Assembly: GCA_905250125.1 (NCBI GenBank)
Contig: CAJNOL010000067.1
Coordinates: 186,001-250,000, forward strand
Direction of reading: 5' to 3'
DNA: 64,000 nucleotides
Source: Rotaria sordida
Lineage: Eukaryota > Rotifera > Eurotatoria > Philodinida > Philodinidae
In this document: in pieces, positions 49,339 through 62,458 of the stretch
Numbering within the stretch: position 1 is the stretch's first letter
Layout: each line of letters opens with the position of its first letter
Notes under the pieces: generated by a model
What the model saw: the letters and a program-made list of their open reading frames with translations, nothing else
Told to the model about the DNA's origin: nothing
Database searches by the model: none
Translations under genes and position numbers: made by a program

Positions 49339-49663
49339 TTAACCCTCGACTGAATATTCAACTGTTTCTGTATAATTTATTGTTTTGCAAGTCCAATCGA
49401 GACTAATATCAAATGTATCCATGCAGTTGAGTGCATTGTTCTCATCAAATTTACCACCTTGTACGAATCCATAGGTTGGTTTGAAATCGATGCGATCTAA
49501 TCTATGAATCCATGAATCTAATACCTAAGGAATGCTCTATCTTTACCCATCCATCCGACTATGCGTCAGATGTGCATTATAACTCACTGAGTGAAAAACA
49601 CCAGACTGGTGGCATCTCGGATTCAAACCACAATTATATGGTATAAGTACTTTCAATGATAAT
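49339..49663 (-). pseudogene. 3' end of an unidentified gene, possibly a remnant
   Basis: Two segments read as exons on the minus strand: one ending at 49588 with donor GTGAGT, and a last exon 49524-49339 after a 62-bp intron ending CTTAG. The join is in phase and the frame runs to TAA at 49339. The peptide includes PYNCGLNPRCHQSGVFHS, then VLDSWIHRLDRIDF, KPTYGFVQGGKFDENNALNC and a final part with two more Cys. Codons are less AT-biased than in neighbouring genes. Upstream (49664-49880) I see only broken frames and no start, so this is either a decayed gene or one whose 5' exons I could not find. The family is not recognised. Confidence 0.4.
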
Positions 49664-49896
49664 CTTACTTATTCATGTGTTCAGTTATACGCAGAGTTCA
49701 TTTGTCTGAAATCAAACTCATCAATCTGCTATTCAACATCCACGATGAATCTTATCGCGTCGTTCTACTTGATTGTATGGAGTCGACAAAGATTTGAAGC
49801 AGAATAAAAAGCTTGTTTCATCATGTGAAATCAAGCTCATTCAAAAGACGCTTGTTTGTAGTAATACTTATTGTGCATTCTACTAGCCATGTGTTG

Positions 49897-50078
49897 CTCT
49901 TCGCCGAAACATGCTTCGTCGAAAGTACTTTTTGGCCACGGAGGGCGTTCCAAAGGTGAGGGTGAGGGCAAAATGAGTTGATTTCTTCATGCTGAAAAAG
50001 TCTATATAAGAATTAAAGGGCTCGCAACAGCCTAGAGCGTCCTACAAGTCTTTCAAGAAAATGCTTTTCGGCGAAGAG
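49897..50078. mobile_element. Short MITE-like element with 13-bp perfect terminal inverted repeats
   Basis: CTCTTCGCCGAAA at 49897-49909 is matched exactly by its reverse complement TTTCGGCGAAGAG at 50066-50078. The inner flanks continue to pair imperfectly (ATGCTTCGTCGAAAG with CTTTCAAGAAAATGCTT). The 182-bp unit is markedly richer in G and C than its surroundings and has no coding frame. I could not identify a clear target-site duplication. Confidence 0.6.
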
Positions 50079-50624
50079 GGTTACAACCGTCTAGGCAAAA
50101 TTTGGAATTTTTGACTGGAGAGGAAGCCTTAACACATCAATATCCTTCCAAATAAAAATATCTTAGTTCAAGGAATTTTTTTTGTAAACTCGATGAATAT
50201 TTTGATTCGAGCATTTTTTTCTCTGGAAAAGCTCTTACTTGTATATTTATTAGTTTTATAATATGGTGGAAAATTTATTTCAGTAATATATGACTCGATT
50301 AAGTAGTTATAAAATATGGAAATAAAACTTTGAGTAATTTTTCAAGTAAGACTCCATGACAATTCTATCTCTCGCCATTGGATTGCCTAGATTTTATGTA
50401 CAAACCTTCAGTTAAAGTCATGTGCGTTTCAAATTTGTTATCATTTAATTTTATTAGGTATTGTTTGGCGATATCTGGAAAATAGTTCATGTTCGTTTAG
50501 TCTTTGGTTTGCTAAATGCAAATGAAACAAAGCACAAGCATGACTAAACAGTTTTCTTATAGCACAATTGAGCGCAAAAAAAAGATCAAAATGACAAATA
50601 GCAGGCACTTTATTGTTATTTTTT

Positions 50625-53600
50625 TTATTGAACACCTCCATCCGTTGACAATAATGAACTACTTGATGACGATGATGACGAGGAAGAATCTGTTGAAGAA
50701 CTACGCCTTTTTTCTTCACCATTAGACGTACTAATAAAAAGAAAACAAGAAAAAAAAATCAAACATATTTATATGAATAAATTTATAATATCTAACCATT
50801 TTTCTTGTAGATAATTTTCATTTGTAACAAATAACTCTTCAATCGGAATAACACTTTCTGCTGTTTTTAATTCTTGATCAACAAGTTTAATTAAAACTCT
50901 ACAAAAATCATGACCAATCATTTGTAATATTGACATTTGTACTTGTAAACCCTAAAATCATATTTTTATTTTTGATTTAATTTTTGGAAAAAATAAAAAG
51001 TCGTTTTCATTAAAATACAAACTTTATATAATCCAATATCAAAACCACTATACGTTGCTTCCATTGTATAAGCAAAATCAATTTTAAATTCATCCCAAAC
51101 AACAATACGAGCACAGCCTTCTTTTTGTTTTCGCATTGTAAATAAACAACTTTGTAATGCAAAACCTTGTATATCCGTAAATAGTTTTGGAAAATATTTT
51201 GTCATCGTTGAACGTCCATAAGCTGGACCAAGAAAATGAACACGAGGATCATTACCATAGAAGAAAAAATTTTTCTGTCGTGAATGTCCATGAAAATCAC
51301 AAAAAAGCTAAAAATGAAAATGAACATTTAAAATAAAATAAATAAGTTGAATTAAGTTTTTTTAATATTATACTGTTATCGGTCGAGAACAGCACATAGA
51401 TAAATAGGCTATTAAACCCTTAGTATGATAAATTGTTGGGAATAGTATAGAATTAGGAGATGACCATTGACGATTGAGATCTTTGGTAGCTAATGAACAA
51501 CGTTGACTAAAACAAACGAAATGAAATTTTTGTTTTTTGTTAAAGTAAACAAAATTAACAAAAGAACCAAACTACAAGTTACATTATCATATTGACAATT
51601 GACATAGTTAGATTTTAATGAAACTACAACAATTTTAAAAGAGTCTATGAATTTGTTTCTCAAGTTATTATTAGTAAATACTTTGCTGTGGGTTAACATT
51701 TCAGAAAAATATGATCACAGTTCCAACATACAAAAAACCGTGATCCATAAACAAGAAGTTATTGAAATTATTCAAAATCTTCGATAGCATAGAAAACATT
51801 CTAACTGTACTAGAAGAAGATTATTATTCTGAAGGATCTGTTTCTGTTTTTTTTTGTCGTTCTCATTCATCATATTTGATACTCAGATTTATAGTAAAAT
51901 TATTAATAAAAAAAACTCGTAGAAAATATTAACACTTTTACATTGGATTGATGTTTTTTTTTATACAATTGACACAATTTATCAAAACTCACCATCCATT
52001 AATAACACCATCTGGATTAAGCATTGGAATGATCTAAATATGCAAACATTTATTTCTATTATACATATTTATTAATAAAATTTTACTTTAAAAATAAATC
52101 GATCTCGTAAAATTCGTGCTGTTGGTTCATCACTTAATAAATAATCAATAATTCCTTTCATAATCCATGATGCATTTGATTCACCTGGATGAACACGTGC
52201 TGTTAATATAACATATGATCTTTCATCTTAAATTATAAAATTGATATATAAATATGATTTTTATTCTACGAAATTTTCAATTAATTATTTACGTAATGGA
52301 ATTGTTTGTTTTTCATTTCGATATAAATCATTTTGATTATAAAAACTAGTTATTGTTAATAAAGGACAATCATTTCCAGATAATGTTTTACAAAGTACTT
52401 GTTGACGAAAATAAATACTTGTTCGATCATATGTATTTGACCAATTAATTAAATCCGTCTAAGTTTTAAACAAAAACAAAAACTTTAAAACTTATTCGGT
52501 TGATTGATTTACCCTTAATGTTGTATATGTATATGGATAATGATAAGCTATATAACAAATATCATTAGCATATGTAAATCGTATATTAAATGTTAATGTA
52601 TAATAGATTTTCTTCTTTTTACCATATGTATTTTTATAATAAGAAATTTTTTCACCTGTCCGACGCCAATACGGTTTACCATTAAGTGCATCACACACAC
52701 TAAACATAACTGGTTGCATACCAACATTAAATTGACTATTGATTTTTTCAAAATTAATTATATTAAAACGATATGTTATATCATTACGCATATTTGATAC
52801 TTCAAAATAGAACCATTGATGATAACGAAATGTATTTATATCAGGTCGAAGGATAAGATCGTATTCCTCTTCGGTAATCTATTATGAAGAAATAAATAAG
52901 AGAACAAAAAAAAATTTGAAGAAAAGCAGTTCTTTTATTTTTCTTTTTACTTGAATTGCTTTTCTTAAATTGCTACATTCAAATCGAGAATCAAATAGAA
53001 GATGATCTGTATTTGATCGCCTGTGACATCTGCAAAAAAAATTTATTAATAGTACTGACGAGAAAATCTCTCAAAGTGATAAAAAATAGCGTTTGGAACG
53101 AGACTTGTATCATTAAATGAAGTTTACTGGGACTAAGCTAAATCTATAATAGTAAGTTTCGCCATATTGCTTTCTTCTCGATTGATGAACACTTTACTAA
53201 GTTTCTGTCCTAACATATCATAAAGAGTTCGATATTGCCATTGCAACTTGAAATTTTGGCTATAAAGAGTTCTTATGATATTTATCATGCATTGATGTTT
53301 TCTTTCTGAGATGACAGATTCTTAGTCAATGCGCATAGTTTAGAAAATATTTGGTTTTCTCGTAAATCTTTTATTTCAAGAACAAAACATTCCATTCGTT
53401 CTAGCTAAAACTTTTGGCATATAATAAAGATCATGAGACCTCTTTATAGTCAAAATTTTAGATGGCAGTGGCAACATCGGACTTTTTACGATATATTCTA
53501 CACTAGGTCAAGAACTTATGAGAGAAGCACCTCAACTGTTGAAGAGCTTTTGACTTCATCTTTTGATTATGTCATTTCGATTTTCTTTCAACACTTGTAG

Positions 53601-56600
53601 CTTAACTTACATATTACATCATTTTTTTTTGTTTCTCATACATAAAAGAAAAGTGTTTAAGATCAGATAATTTACTAGTAAATTTTCAGTACTTCTTAAG
53701 TAAGTTTAGTCGATATTTGAATTTTAAATATCTTAGTGACCATAATCGAGTTTCTTGAATAGTTATGTTTAATATTCGAAATAGTTAGGCTTACAGACAA
53801 ACGATCTTTTCAAAAACAATCATAAAAAGCTTCTTTTTTTTTTTGAAAACGCATCTGATCATATCTTGAGAGGAAAAAGTCATGGGCATAAACGCTTTTG
53901 TGGTTTTCCTAATCTCATTGAAACCTACTGATAGTCAAAACATGAAGTCAAAAGCTCTTAAACAATTAGAAAACCTCACTTGCCAGTAAAATGCTCAAAG
54001 ATTGACAAGAAAGCAATACAGGATATGCACCATTATTCTTTTGGTAAATTCTCATGAAGCTTTTACAATGTTATTTTTTGCTGAATAAAAATCAATCACT
54101 AAATTTTGATTTTATAGATTTAACAGAATGAACTACTAGAAAAAAAGAATAACACGAAAAAAAAAATTCTTTTTATTTTTGATGTATTTCATTTTAGTCA
54201 AACAATATTGATTTAGATATATCTATTTTACTCAAATTGTTTTAATTATATGATAAACTTTTATTTATATTTCTACCTTTGTTCATCATCATTATCTAAT
54301 GTAGTTTTTGTTGAATGATCAACAATTGCATCAAAATCATATATAGTTCGATTATAAATCGATGGTGGATAAAGAATTCGACGAATATCACCAAGTAATG
54401 TTGTTCTATAGAAATAGAAAACAACATTCAATATGATAAAAAAAAAAGTAATTTCATAGAATCTTACCGATTACTTCGTTCATCAGATTTTTGCATTGGT
54501 TCATATCTTGGATAACATAAAGCATTAAAAGCATCTGGATAGGCAAGTTTTGTAAATCTAAAAAAAAAAGATATTATTCATGGTTTTTTTTAAAAATTTC
54601 TTGAGATCTATTTGTATTTTATACTGATAGGCACTTCTAGTAGATTTAGCAAGCGTTGAATAAGTTTGAAAATATAAGTCTGATGACATGCGCCAATGAG
54701 AAAACTTTGATTGTGTTGTTAATGGTGTCAATGATGCTGGTAACATATTTCGAAATAATCTTGATAATAAACTGTCTGTGTGTGGATCAATAATAGTTTG
54801 TGCCGTCTTCAAACGAAGCTATAAGAAATCATATAAAAAAAAACAATATGAAAAGAAAGCTATTATCAGTATACCATATAAATTGGATCAATTGTTTCAT
54901 CAAAAAATTGTTCATAAGCTCTTGATAAATCAATTGAATCACGCTAAAAAGAAGTAAAATACAAAAAAAAAGAACATTATCGACATGATCATAAAATGCT
55001 TACTATTGGTTCTTCACCATTCGGTGCAGGAATAGAATTCGATAGATTTTCTTTGTTAGAACCTTCATCTTCCTCATCATCATCTTCTTCTTCGTCATCA
55101 TCATCTGATTTCGAACTATCTATCAAAGAAAACAAAATCAAAAAAAAAATTGTTTCATTCTCATAAATGATTGAATACGAGATAGAAATTAGCAATTCGA
55201 AACGCACATAAAGTTATATAGTATATTTCACGTATTTATCTTTTCGAATTATTAAGATTTTCCCAAAATGAAATTAACTGATCTTATATAAGTCTCAAGA
55301 TAATTTGACTCAATCAAAACAAGAGAAAACAAGAATGCATAATGTGATATTCGAAACAGAGAGTATCGGAGGGCATGTAAACTTCGGTTGATCATAGAGT
55401 GAGTTGGTAATCTAACGAAAAAATTTATCTTTTGTTATGTCCTTTCAAAAAAATATTATCCATGTATAAAAATCAGATTATAATCGAGTAAAAATAGTGT
55501 CATTTTAATTTATTCATGATGAAGAACTAATGCTTTTTTAGTCTAATATCTTGTCTCTTTTTTAGTCTAATATCTTATCTCTTTTTTAGCCTTGCCTTGA
55601 TGACAGTCTGTAATTCGGAGATAAATTATAATTCTTACCTTCATCATCAAGTTCTTCATCTTCAACAAGACGAATACCAGTTTCTTCTACATCATCAAGA
55701 CCATTAGTATCTAACCCTGACACTTGCCGATATTTATTTCCATTTGTATTCGATTTTTTTTTTGATAATGTTTTTTGTTCAACTTTTTTCTTATCTAATT
55801 TTGTTCCTTTCGAAGATTTTGGTCGACATGTTGTCGTTGTTGTAGATTTTGATGCTGATGATGCTCTTGTTGTTGATGAACCCATTGATGATTTTGGTCG
55901 AATACGTTGTTCACTATTAGAATTTCGTTCATTTGATGGTACAGCTGATTTACATTTTTCACGCATATCATCAAGATCTTTTATTATTTGAGGATCTAAA
56001 CAATTTTATTTCAAAATTATAAATTGAAAAAAAAAAAGAAAATCTATTCATACCAGCACTCAGTAATTCATTCGAAACAATATAATCATAACCTTGTGGT
56101 AAAACATATCTTACTGGACTAAATATTGTATCAATTGGTAATTGTTGTTTTGGACAACAATGAAGCATAACTTGACAAGAAAGATCAAGAAATGTACAAA
56201 AATTATCATTTGGTAAAACATTCATTGCTAACTCATATAATAAATAAAAACCATTAGCTTCCAAAAATTGAACACGACCAGCTTCTGAATATTATTTTTT
56301 TTTTAAATGATTATCGTAGAAAAATTAAAAAAAAACAAAAGATCTTATTCAAATTTAACATACTAGATTTAACTAAATTTAAGAGCACTTTAAGAAGGCC
56401 TTCTTTTATTTTAATTGTTCGTAAACGATTTTGTCCTTGGGATTTATCCATGAGAAAAACTACAGCTAATATATCACGAACAATTGTTGTTGATGTTGCA
56501 CGTGCAGCTAATTTTTCTTTAAAAAAAAAAAAGAAAACAAATAAAATATAACTTTTGTTTTTTTGAATTGTTTATTTACATTTAAACTTACTAGTTTGAG

Positions 56601-58643
56601 TAAGGTGTCGAACAACAGTAATAGATAATTTTTGTAATTTAGCATGCCGTCGATCAAGTGTTAATGCTAGACGAAGTAAAGGTTGTAAACCAGATGCTCG
56701 ACATATCGAAGAAGCAGTTATTGCTATTCAAATGAAGTGTTTAATCAATTACTTTTTTTTTTATTTCTGATTAAAAGAAAAATTTACCGTTTTTTGCATA
56801 GATTTTTAGCAAAGTTAAAAGAACCGGACAAATTTTTGCATTATAACTATATATACGTAATAATCCAATTGTACATGATATTGTTTTAAATAGACGAGCT
56901 TTTAAAGCAAGACGTTTATCTATTAAGAATAGATTAAAAGAAATGATTTTGATCAAGAATTTACAAACCATGACGACCAATAATTGCTAAAATTTGATGA
57001 ATTTGAAGTGAAACATCTTGACCCAAACCACGATCTTCGGATACAGTGCGAAGAGTGTTTAATAAAAAACTACATATATCATTTTTTATTAAAGCTTTTA
57101 CCATTGGTCGAGATGATTCTGTCAAAACAAACAAAACAAAAACATTATCATCAATTTCTACAGTAACAACAAACTGAATTGTCAATCTTAGTTCTAGTGT
57201 ATATTGGCTGACAATAATCGTATCAGTCACAATAGATAAGAATAATGTATGTATCCTTGACAGGTTTTTGTTTACTAAATGATTAGAGTACTTCTAGTAC
57301 ATATGTATATATATATTTATTCTTATCTTTATCGTATTTCTTGTTAACTAATGGAACAATCATCTGTAGCATATAGTGTTATCTATTCTTAAAGTTTTAA
57401 TAAATTCTTGATTAAGACAAAGTATTGAACGACAGAAATTTTTCATTCGAAATATATTTCAAGAATAATCTTTTATTTTTATTTTTTGAAATTTTTTCAA
57501 TATGAAAATTTTTCTAGTTTAAAATCGATTGATTCATTAAAATCAAAGAAAAAGTTTGTTTATCATAAAAATATTTTCTTTTTACTTAGTAAATGTTAAT
57601 ACAAAATAGGAAATAATATGACGAACGCTATTTGACTGTGAATCGACTAGTTTCCGGTTATTTGTTTTACCAAAACAAAAAAAAAAGAATTCCAATGTTT
57701 GAGCTCTTGATGTAATCAAGATCATTTATTAATGTCAACGTTAATGCCTTTATCTTTCTTTCTGTATATTGCTAAAAATGTAGAATATTTTGATTGAATA
57801 TTTATCCATCATACATACTCTTATCACAATCAAGTATTTCTCGTATGATATTAAGTATTTGACTAAGAAATTCAAAATCATCTGGACCATTAGACGTTGA
57901 AAGTAAAAGATCAACAATAATATTAGTATATTTTTCGATTACATCTGCAGTTGGTTTTTCTTAAAATAATCAAAAAAGCATAATTTATGTTAATATTTTT
58001 TGTTTTTTATAAATAAAAATTACCTGCATAAAAATATTGATTAATTTTTCGAACAGCATAACGAATATCTTCTTTATTATCCGATGTTGATGTTTTATCA
58101 CGTGCTAATACTTGACCAATACGTGTAAACCATGAATCAATTCTATTGAAATAAAAAATAAACATATATGTGCTTATTTTAGTTGTATATTTTTGTTTGT
58201 TATATGTTATTAATGATAAAATCATGCGAACGTTAACCTATGTTTTTATTTCTATTAATATTTTACAAATAACATCTGCATTTTATTTACTCGATATATT
58301 ACGTCGAGCTATAGAAATATTACTAATGAATCAAACACAATCATCAACAATTCAATATAATTTTAAAATGAAACCAATCTCTCTCGAAAAAAAAACTATT
58401 TTTCTAACGATTTTGATTTTTCATATAAAAGATATTTAAGATCAATTGATTGATGAGTTATATCATTGTTGTTATTCATGAACAACAAAATCTTTTCGAA
58501 AATGAATTCATATATTATTTTGAAAATTTACTTATTTAATTGTTTTATTACAGACATATTTTAAATACTTTGATATGAGTAATGTAACCAACAAAATAAA
58601 AAAACTAAAACTAAACCAATATAACTTACTTGATAAGAGGCAT
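50625..58643 (-). CDS. AGTPBP1: Cytosolic carboxypeptidase 1 (tubulin deglutamylase, Nna1/AGTPBP1 type)
   Basis: Twenty-three exons: 58643-58630, 58142-58024, 57959-57819, 57118-56969, 56919-56788, 56723-56592, 56516-56364, 56284-56054, 55995-55639, 55119-55004, 54943-54875, 54818-54625, 54557-54468, 54405-54277, 53029-52951, 52878-52513, 52458-52293, 52226-52087, 52033-51993, 51506-51374, 51307-51023, 50951-50797 and 50730-50625; 1165 aa. Residues 1-357 are helical repeats (armadillo-like). Residues 358-515 form a Lys/Ser-rich then acidic linker. The carboxypeptidase part begins near 690, with the family domain around [20 protein letters not shown]. Zinc ligands are His892 and Glu895 (RVHPGE) and His990 (CDFHGHS); Arg952 (LNRQW) and catalytic Glu1067 (YTMEAT) are present, so it should be active. 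The enzyme trims glutamate side chains from tubulin. The 14-bp first exon is the least certain part. Intron 14 holds inverted repeats. Confidence 0.93.
53180..53985. repeat. Degenerate inverted repeats in the carboxypeptidase gene intron 14
   Basis: Left arm around 53227-53270 (GATATTGCCATTGCAACTTG, GGCTATAAAGAG) pairs with 53440-53482 (CTCTTTATAGTC, GATGGCAGTGGCAACATCGG). A further segment at 53531-53565 (TGAAGAGCTTTTGACTTCAT) pairs with ATGAAGTCAAAAGCTCTTAA near 53942-53961. The two pairs are offset, as if a foldback element had been rearranged or two copies overlapped. The ACTTATGAGAGAAGCACCTC word at 53514 resembles the left end of the element in CUL5 intron 6. Confidence 0.65.
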
Positions 58644-59912
58644 TAAGAATGCTTCGAAAATGATGACAGTAATTCGTAGACAAACAGATCGTTGATATTC
58701 ATAAAAAGAGACAGATAATATAACGTTAGATATACTACGACAACGGGATGAGAGTAATAATCATAATAATCTACATAGAAAATCTAGAAGATAAATAATC
58801 AAGAGCTTACATTACTCTAACAACAACAATATGGTATGGTACAAAAAATGACGCCAAACATTGACAAAGAATGATACTTACTTTTTTCTTTCCAGGCGTC
58901 AATAAGATTAAGAGACCTTAAGACAAAGTCTGAGTACCAGTAGTAGAATAGCATTATGCATTTGTCTTCCTTTCTAAACACATCCTAATGAATAATGGAT
59001 AAAAACAAATAGTTTATATTCTTTTTCTTTTGTACACATCTACAATAGCCTTCATTTTCTTTTTTTTTTTCTTCTTCGTCTAGAATATACAACAACAACA
59101 ACAAAAGAAAAATCAATACATAGATCAAATAACATAATCTCATGAAGTGATTTATATTCAGAGAACATGACTCAACTTGTCTCTATTTTTTTTCTTGGTT
59201 TTTTCATTACAAAAAAAAATTATGTCATAAAACATGTATTCAGTAAAAGTAAACATCGTTTGTTCATAAACATTATTCAAACAATATCGAAAAAAAAAGT
59301 GTAAATTAATTGAAAAAGAAAAAAACCTCGAACAAAGTTTGTTTTTTTTTGAAAATCTCCAAAAACACATCAAACAATGTCTAGCAATAATAATCATACA
59401 AAGCTTTTTAAATACGCACATAAATGATTTCTAGAATTTTTTATGCCTTTATGTTTATATCAGATAAAACTAACTAATAGAAAGTATCCAAGTCTATATT
59501 ATCTTATCTATGACTGTTAATTATGTGATGATAACAAAAAAAAAAGACGAAAAAAATAATTTTTAATTCATTACAAACAAAAATAAAAAAGTCCATTTTT
59601 CAAATTTCACTAAAAAAAAATAAACAAAACACAACAAGTTCATTTAACTAGAAATTACTGCAAATAATATTATTGAAAAATCATTTTCGTCGTCAAGTAA
59701 ACCCTCTTGTTCCCTAGCAGATCGAACTCTATCATATTTACTTCAAAGCATTTGATTGGTTTTACTATACTACCAATGAATAAATCTATTTCAGCTGACA
59801 CAAACTTTCTTTTTCTTGTTTTTATTGACAGACGAAGAACATTTTTAGTTGTCTACATTTACATCTCATTCACTACTTGTCAGATAAATATATAAAAACA
59901 TAAAAACTAGAG
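58644..59912. other. Intergenic 1.3 kb between divergent genes, no gene seen
   Basis: Shared upstream region of the carboxypeptidase gene (-) and the adiponectin-type receptor gene (+). It holds poly-A/T runs and (AAC)n near 59090. The frame 59707-59895 lacks a domain and ends before the receptor start. Confidence 0.6.
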
Positions 59913-61892
59913 ATGCCAATACCGATTGAAAAAATTCAAGTAGTTGAAGATGAAATTGTACGGGAAAATGAAAGTGACAATGAAAATGATATTAATCATC
60001 GTGATATTCGTCATACAACAGCAATGACACCCCCAAATCAAGATTTTTCTTTTTTAAAAAATCCTTCACAAATAAAACGTTCTGTTCATTATGATATTGA
60101 ACAACTGGATAAGTATGAATGTCAACCATTAAGAACACTACATGAAAACGAACAAACACTTGATAATGTTCTACGTCGACGATATATTGCACATTGGGGT
60201 TTACCAGGTTAGTTGATACTTTATTAGAATATGTAAATTCAAAGTTTAATATAAAGGTTATACATTAAAAATAATATCTCAAGGTCATATTTTCAAAAAA
60301 AAAACAAAGATGAATGTCATGATCTTTTCTTTGTTTATTGATGTTTAATGCCAAAAAAATTTGACACATTAGTTATGTACTAAGAAAATATCTTTTTTGT
60401 TTTTAAAGAATAGCATTGACGTCATTGAAATATTTAATTAGAAATAATGTATTTAAATTATCTAAAATTCTTTTTCTTTTTCTTTTTGTTTGTTTTTCTT
60501 TTATTAATATAGAATGGCTTGGTGATAATCATTTTCTCTTACAAAAACATCGTCCACCAGCTAATTCTGTTCGGGAATGTCTTATATCTGTAGCATCAAT
60601 ACATAGCGAAACAGTTAATATTTGGACACATTTAATAGGTGCATTATGTGTTGCTGTTACATTTATACTTTTTCTTATTGATAATCATCGACAAATGGAT
60701 TTAAGTGATTATATATCATTTAGTGTTTTTTTTATATCAGCTATATTATGTTTAACATTTTCTACTTTACTTCATATATTTATTAATTATTCAGCACGTG
60801 TAATGGTTATTGTTTCTAAACTTGATTATATGGGTAAGAAACAAAGAATTTTAGGAGTACAAAAATAAAATTCATTTGTATTACGTCAAGTATTCTTTAT
60901 AAATATTTAATAAATGATATATCTTTTATTTCTAGTCATATTATTACAATTATACTACTTTTATTTGAGCAAATATTAAAAATAATATTAAAAAAGATTG
61001 ATTATACAAATTTCTAAAGAATCAAAAAAAGAAAAAGTTGTTGTCATTCATCTAAGAATAGAATCTTTAAATATTTATTCAATGTTTTGAAAGAGAACAG
61101 AAAACGAATGATTGATTATTCTTAAGAAATAAAATCAGTTTTTTTTTATATTGTATATTCTTTATATAAAAATTTCTTTTTTTATATAATAAATTAATTA
61201 TTAAAAGTTTAATAATATTTAATTATTTTCTTTAGGCATTAGTATTTTAATATTTGGTTCAATGATTCCAGTAATTCATTATTTATTTTATTGTCATTTG
61301 AAACTTAAAATAATATATATTGGTGTTCTTCTTGCACTTTCTATTGCTTCAATAATTGGTACAAGTAGTGCGGCATGTGCAAGACCACGATGTCGTCCAT
61401 TTAAAGCTCTTTTATTTATTGCTTTAGGTCTTTATGGTATGAAGAAATTAAATTTCTTTGTTTTTTATTATTATTATTGTTGCCTTTCTATTTAGGTGCC
61501 GCTCCTGCAGCTCATGGATGTATTCTTCACGGTTTTCCACGTATGTTTCAAATGGGATTTTTATATCTTTGTATTATGGCTGTAACCTATATTGCTGGTG
61601 GTGTTATTTATGCTGTTCGAGTACCAGAACGGTTTTTTCCGGGTAATTAATTATAAAAAGAATATATATATATTAATCAAACATTTTGTTTTTACTTATT
61701 AAAGGTCGTTTTGATATTGTTGGACAGAGTCATCAAATTTTACATATTGCAGTTATTACTGCTGTTTATCTACATTTTTATTCAATTTGTTGTTTATTTC
61801 ATACTGTTGTTCAAACTGAACAATGTATTATGCCAATAACATTAAAACTTGGTGTAACTGATTTATCTATTTCGTCTACTTCAGTGGAATAA
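59913..61892 (+). CDS. ADIPOR: Adiponectin receptor-like protein (PAQR family)
   Basis: Five exons: 59913-60207, 60513-60833, 61236-61436, 61496-61642 and 61705-61892; phases close to 383 aa, close to the vertebrate receptors. The first ~98 residues are an acidic cytosolic tail. The core starts EWLGDNHFLLQKHRPPANS, then SIHSETVNIWTHLIGAL and seven membrane helices. The three zinc ligands of the family are kept: His186 (FSTLLHIF), His331 and His335 (SHQILHIA); RVPERFFPG before the last helix is also typical. These receptors are reported to have ceramidase activity linked to lipid metabolism; the ligand here is unknown. The loop after helix 4 (SSAACARPRCRPFKAL) is unlike the vertebrate sequence at the same place and richer in Cys and Arg. 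The start is the first ATG after an in-frame stop region. Confidence 0.94.
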
Positions 61893-62056
61893 ATTTATTT
61901 GTATAGGGGAAAAAGAAAATTACAAAATATTCGTGATTCTGTTCTATTGTGTAGTTTTGATGTCTTTCAATCTCTTCTTTTTATTTTTTCGACGTCTGAG
62001 TCATTTTATTCGTTTGTTTATTCGCTTTTTTTTTTGAATATGATGACTTCATTATA

Positions 62057-62458
62057 TTAAATTTTGATAAGATCATTGCTTAATAAAGTATCACCAACGA
62101 CTGCCATATATGGTTTAATTGTATATTTTGTTACAATACCATTTGTAACATAAGGATCTTGTTGTGCAATTTGTTCTACATCATCTATTGATAAATTACG
62201 TAAAATAATTAAACCTCCTGCTGGTGGATTATCAAAAGCACCACCTAAAACAACATTTCCTTTTTCAACTTGTTTACCCATATGAGCTAAATGAGCTTCA
62301 CGATATGGTTTTCGTTTTTCAATTACATTGGCTACATAATCATATTGTAATAAATAAAGTTTTGGTTTTATTGTTCCAGTTGATGATGTTGATGCCATTC
62401 TCAATCTACAAATATAATTGTTACCAATGATACGTCGAGGAATTAAAGATGTCCACAT
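62057..62458 (-). CDS. YCII-domain protein, possibly mitochondrial
   Basis: The single exon codes for 133 aa from the ATG at 62458, or 113 aa from the ATG at 62398 (MASTSS). The longer form begins MWTSLIPRRIIGNNYICRLR, which is basic and amphipathic, like a mitochondrial targeting sequence; I prefer it for that reason, although a TTTGTAG just before 62398 could be a splice acceptor. The body is a YCII fold: KLYLLQYDYV, then REAHLAHMGKQVEKGNVVLG with the conserved His, GGAFDNPPAGGLIIL, and AQQDPYVTNGIVTKYTIKPY. YciI-like proteins are small dimeric enzymes or accessory proteins of largely unknown substrate. The stop lies 165 bp from the convergent receptor gene. Confidence 0.85.
   Translation of the reverse strand: MWTSLIPRRIIGNNYICRLRMASTSSTGTIKPKLYLLQYDYVANVIEKRKPYREAHLAHMGKQVEKGNVVLGGAFDNPPAGGLIILRNLSIDDVEQIAQQDPYVTNGIVTKYTIKPYMAVVGDTLLSNDLIKI

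Noticed and set aside
49610..49640. Possible tRNA B-box (GGTTTGAATCC on the minus strand)
   Set aside because: No T-stem, acceptor stem or A-box can be formed around it. The bases also fall in the exon-like frame of the unidentified gene.
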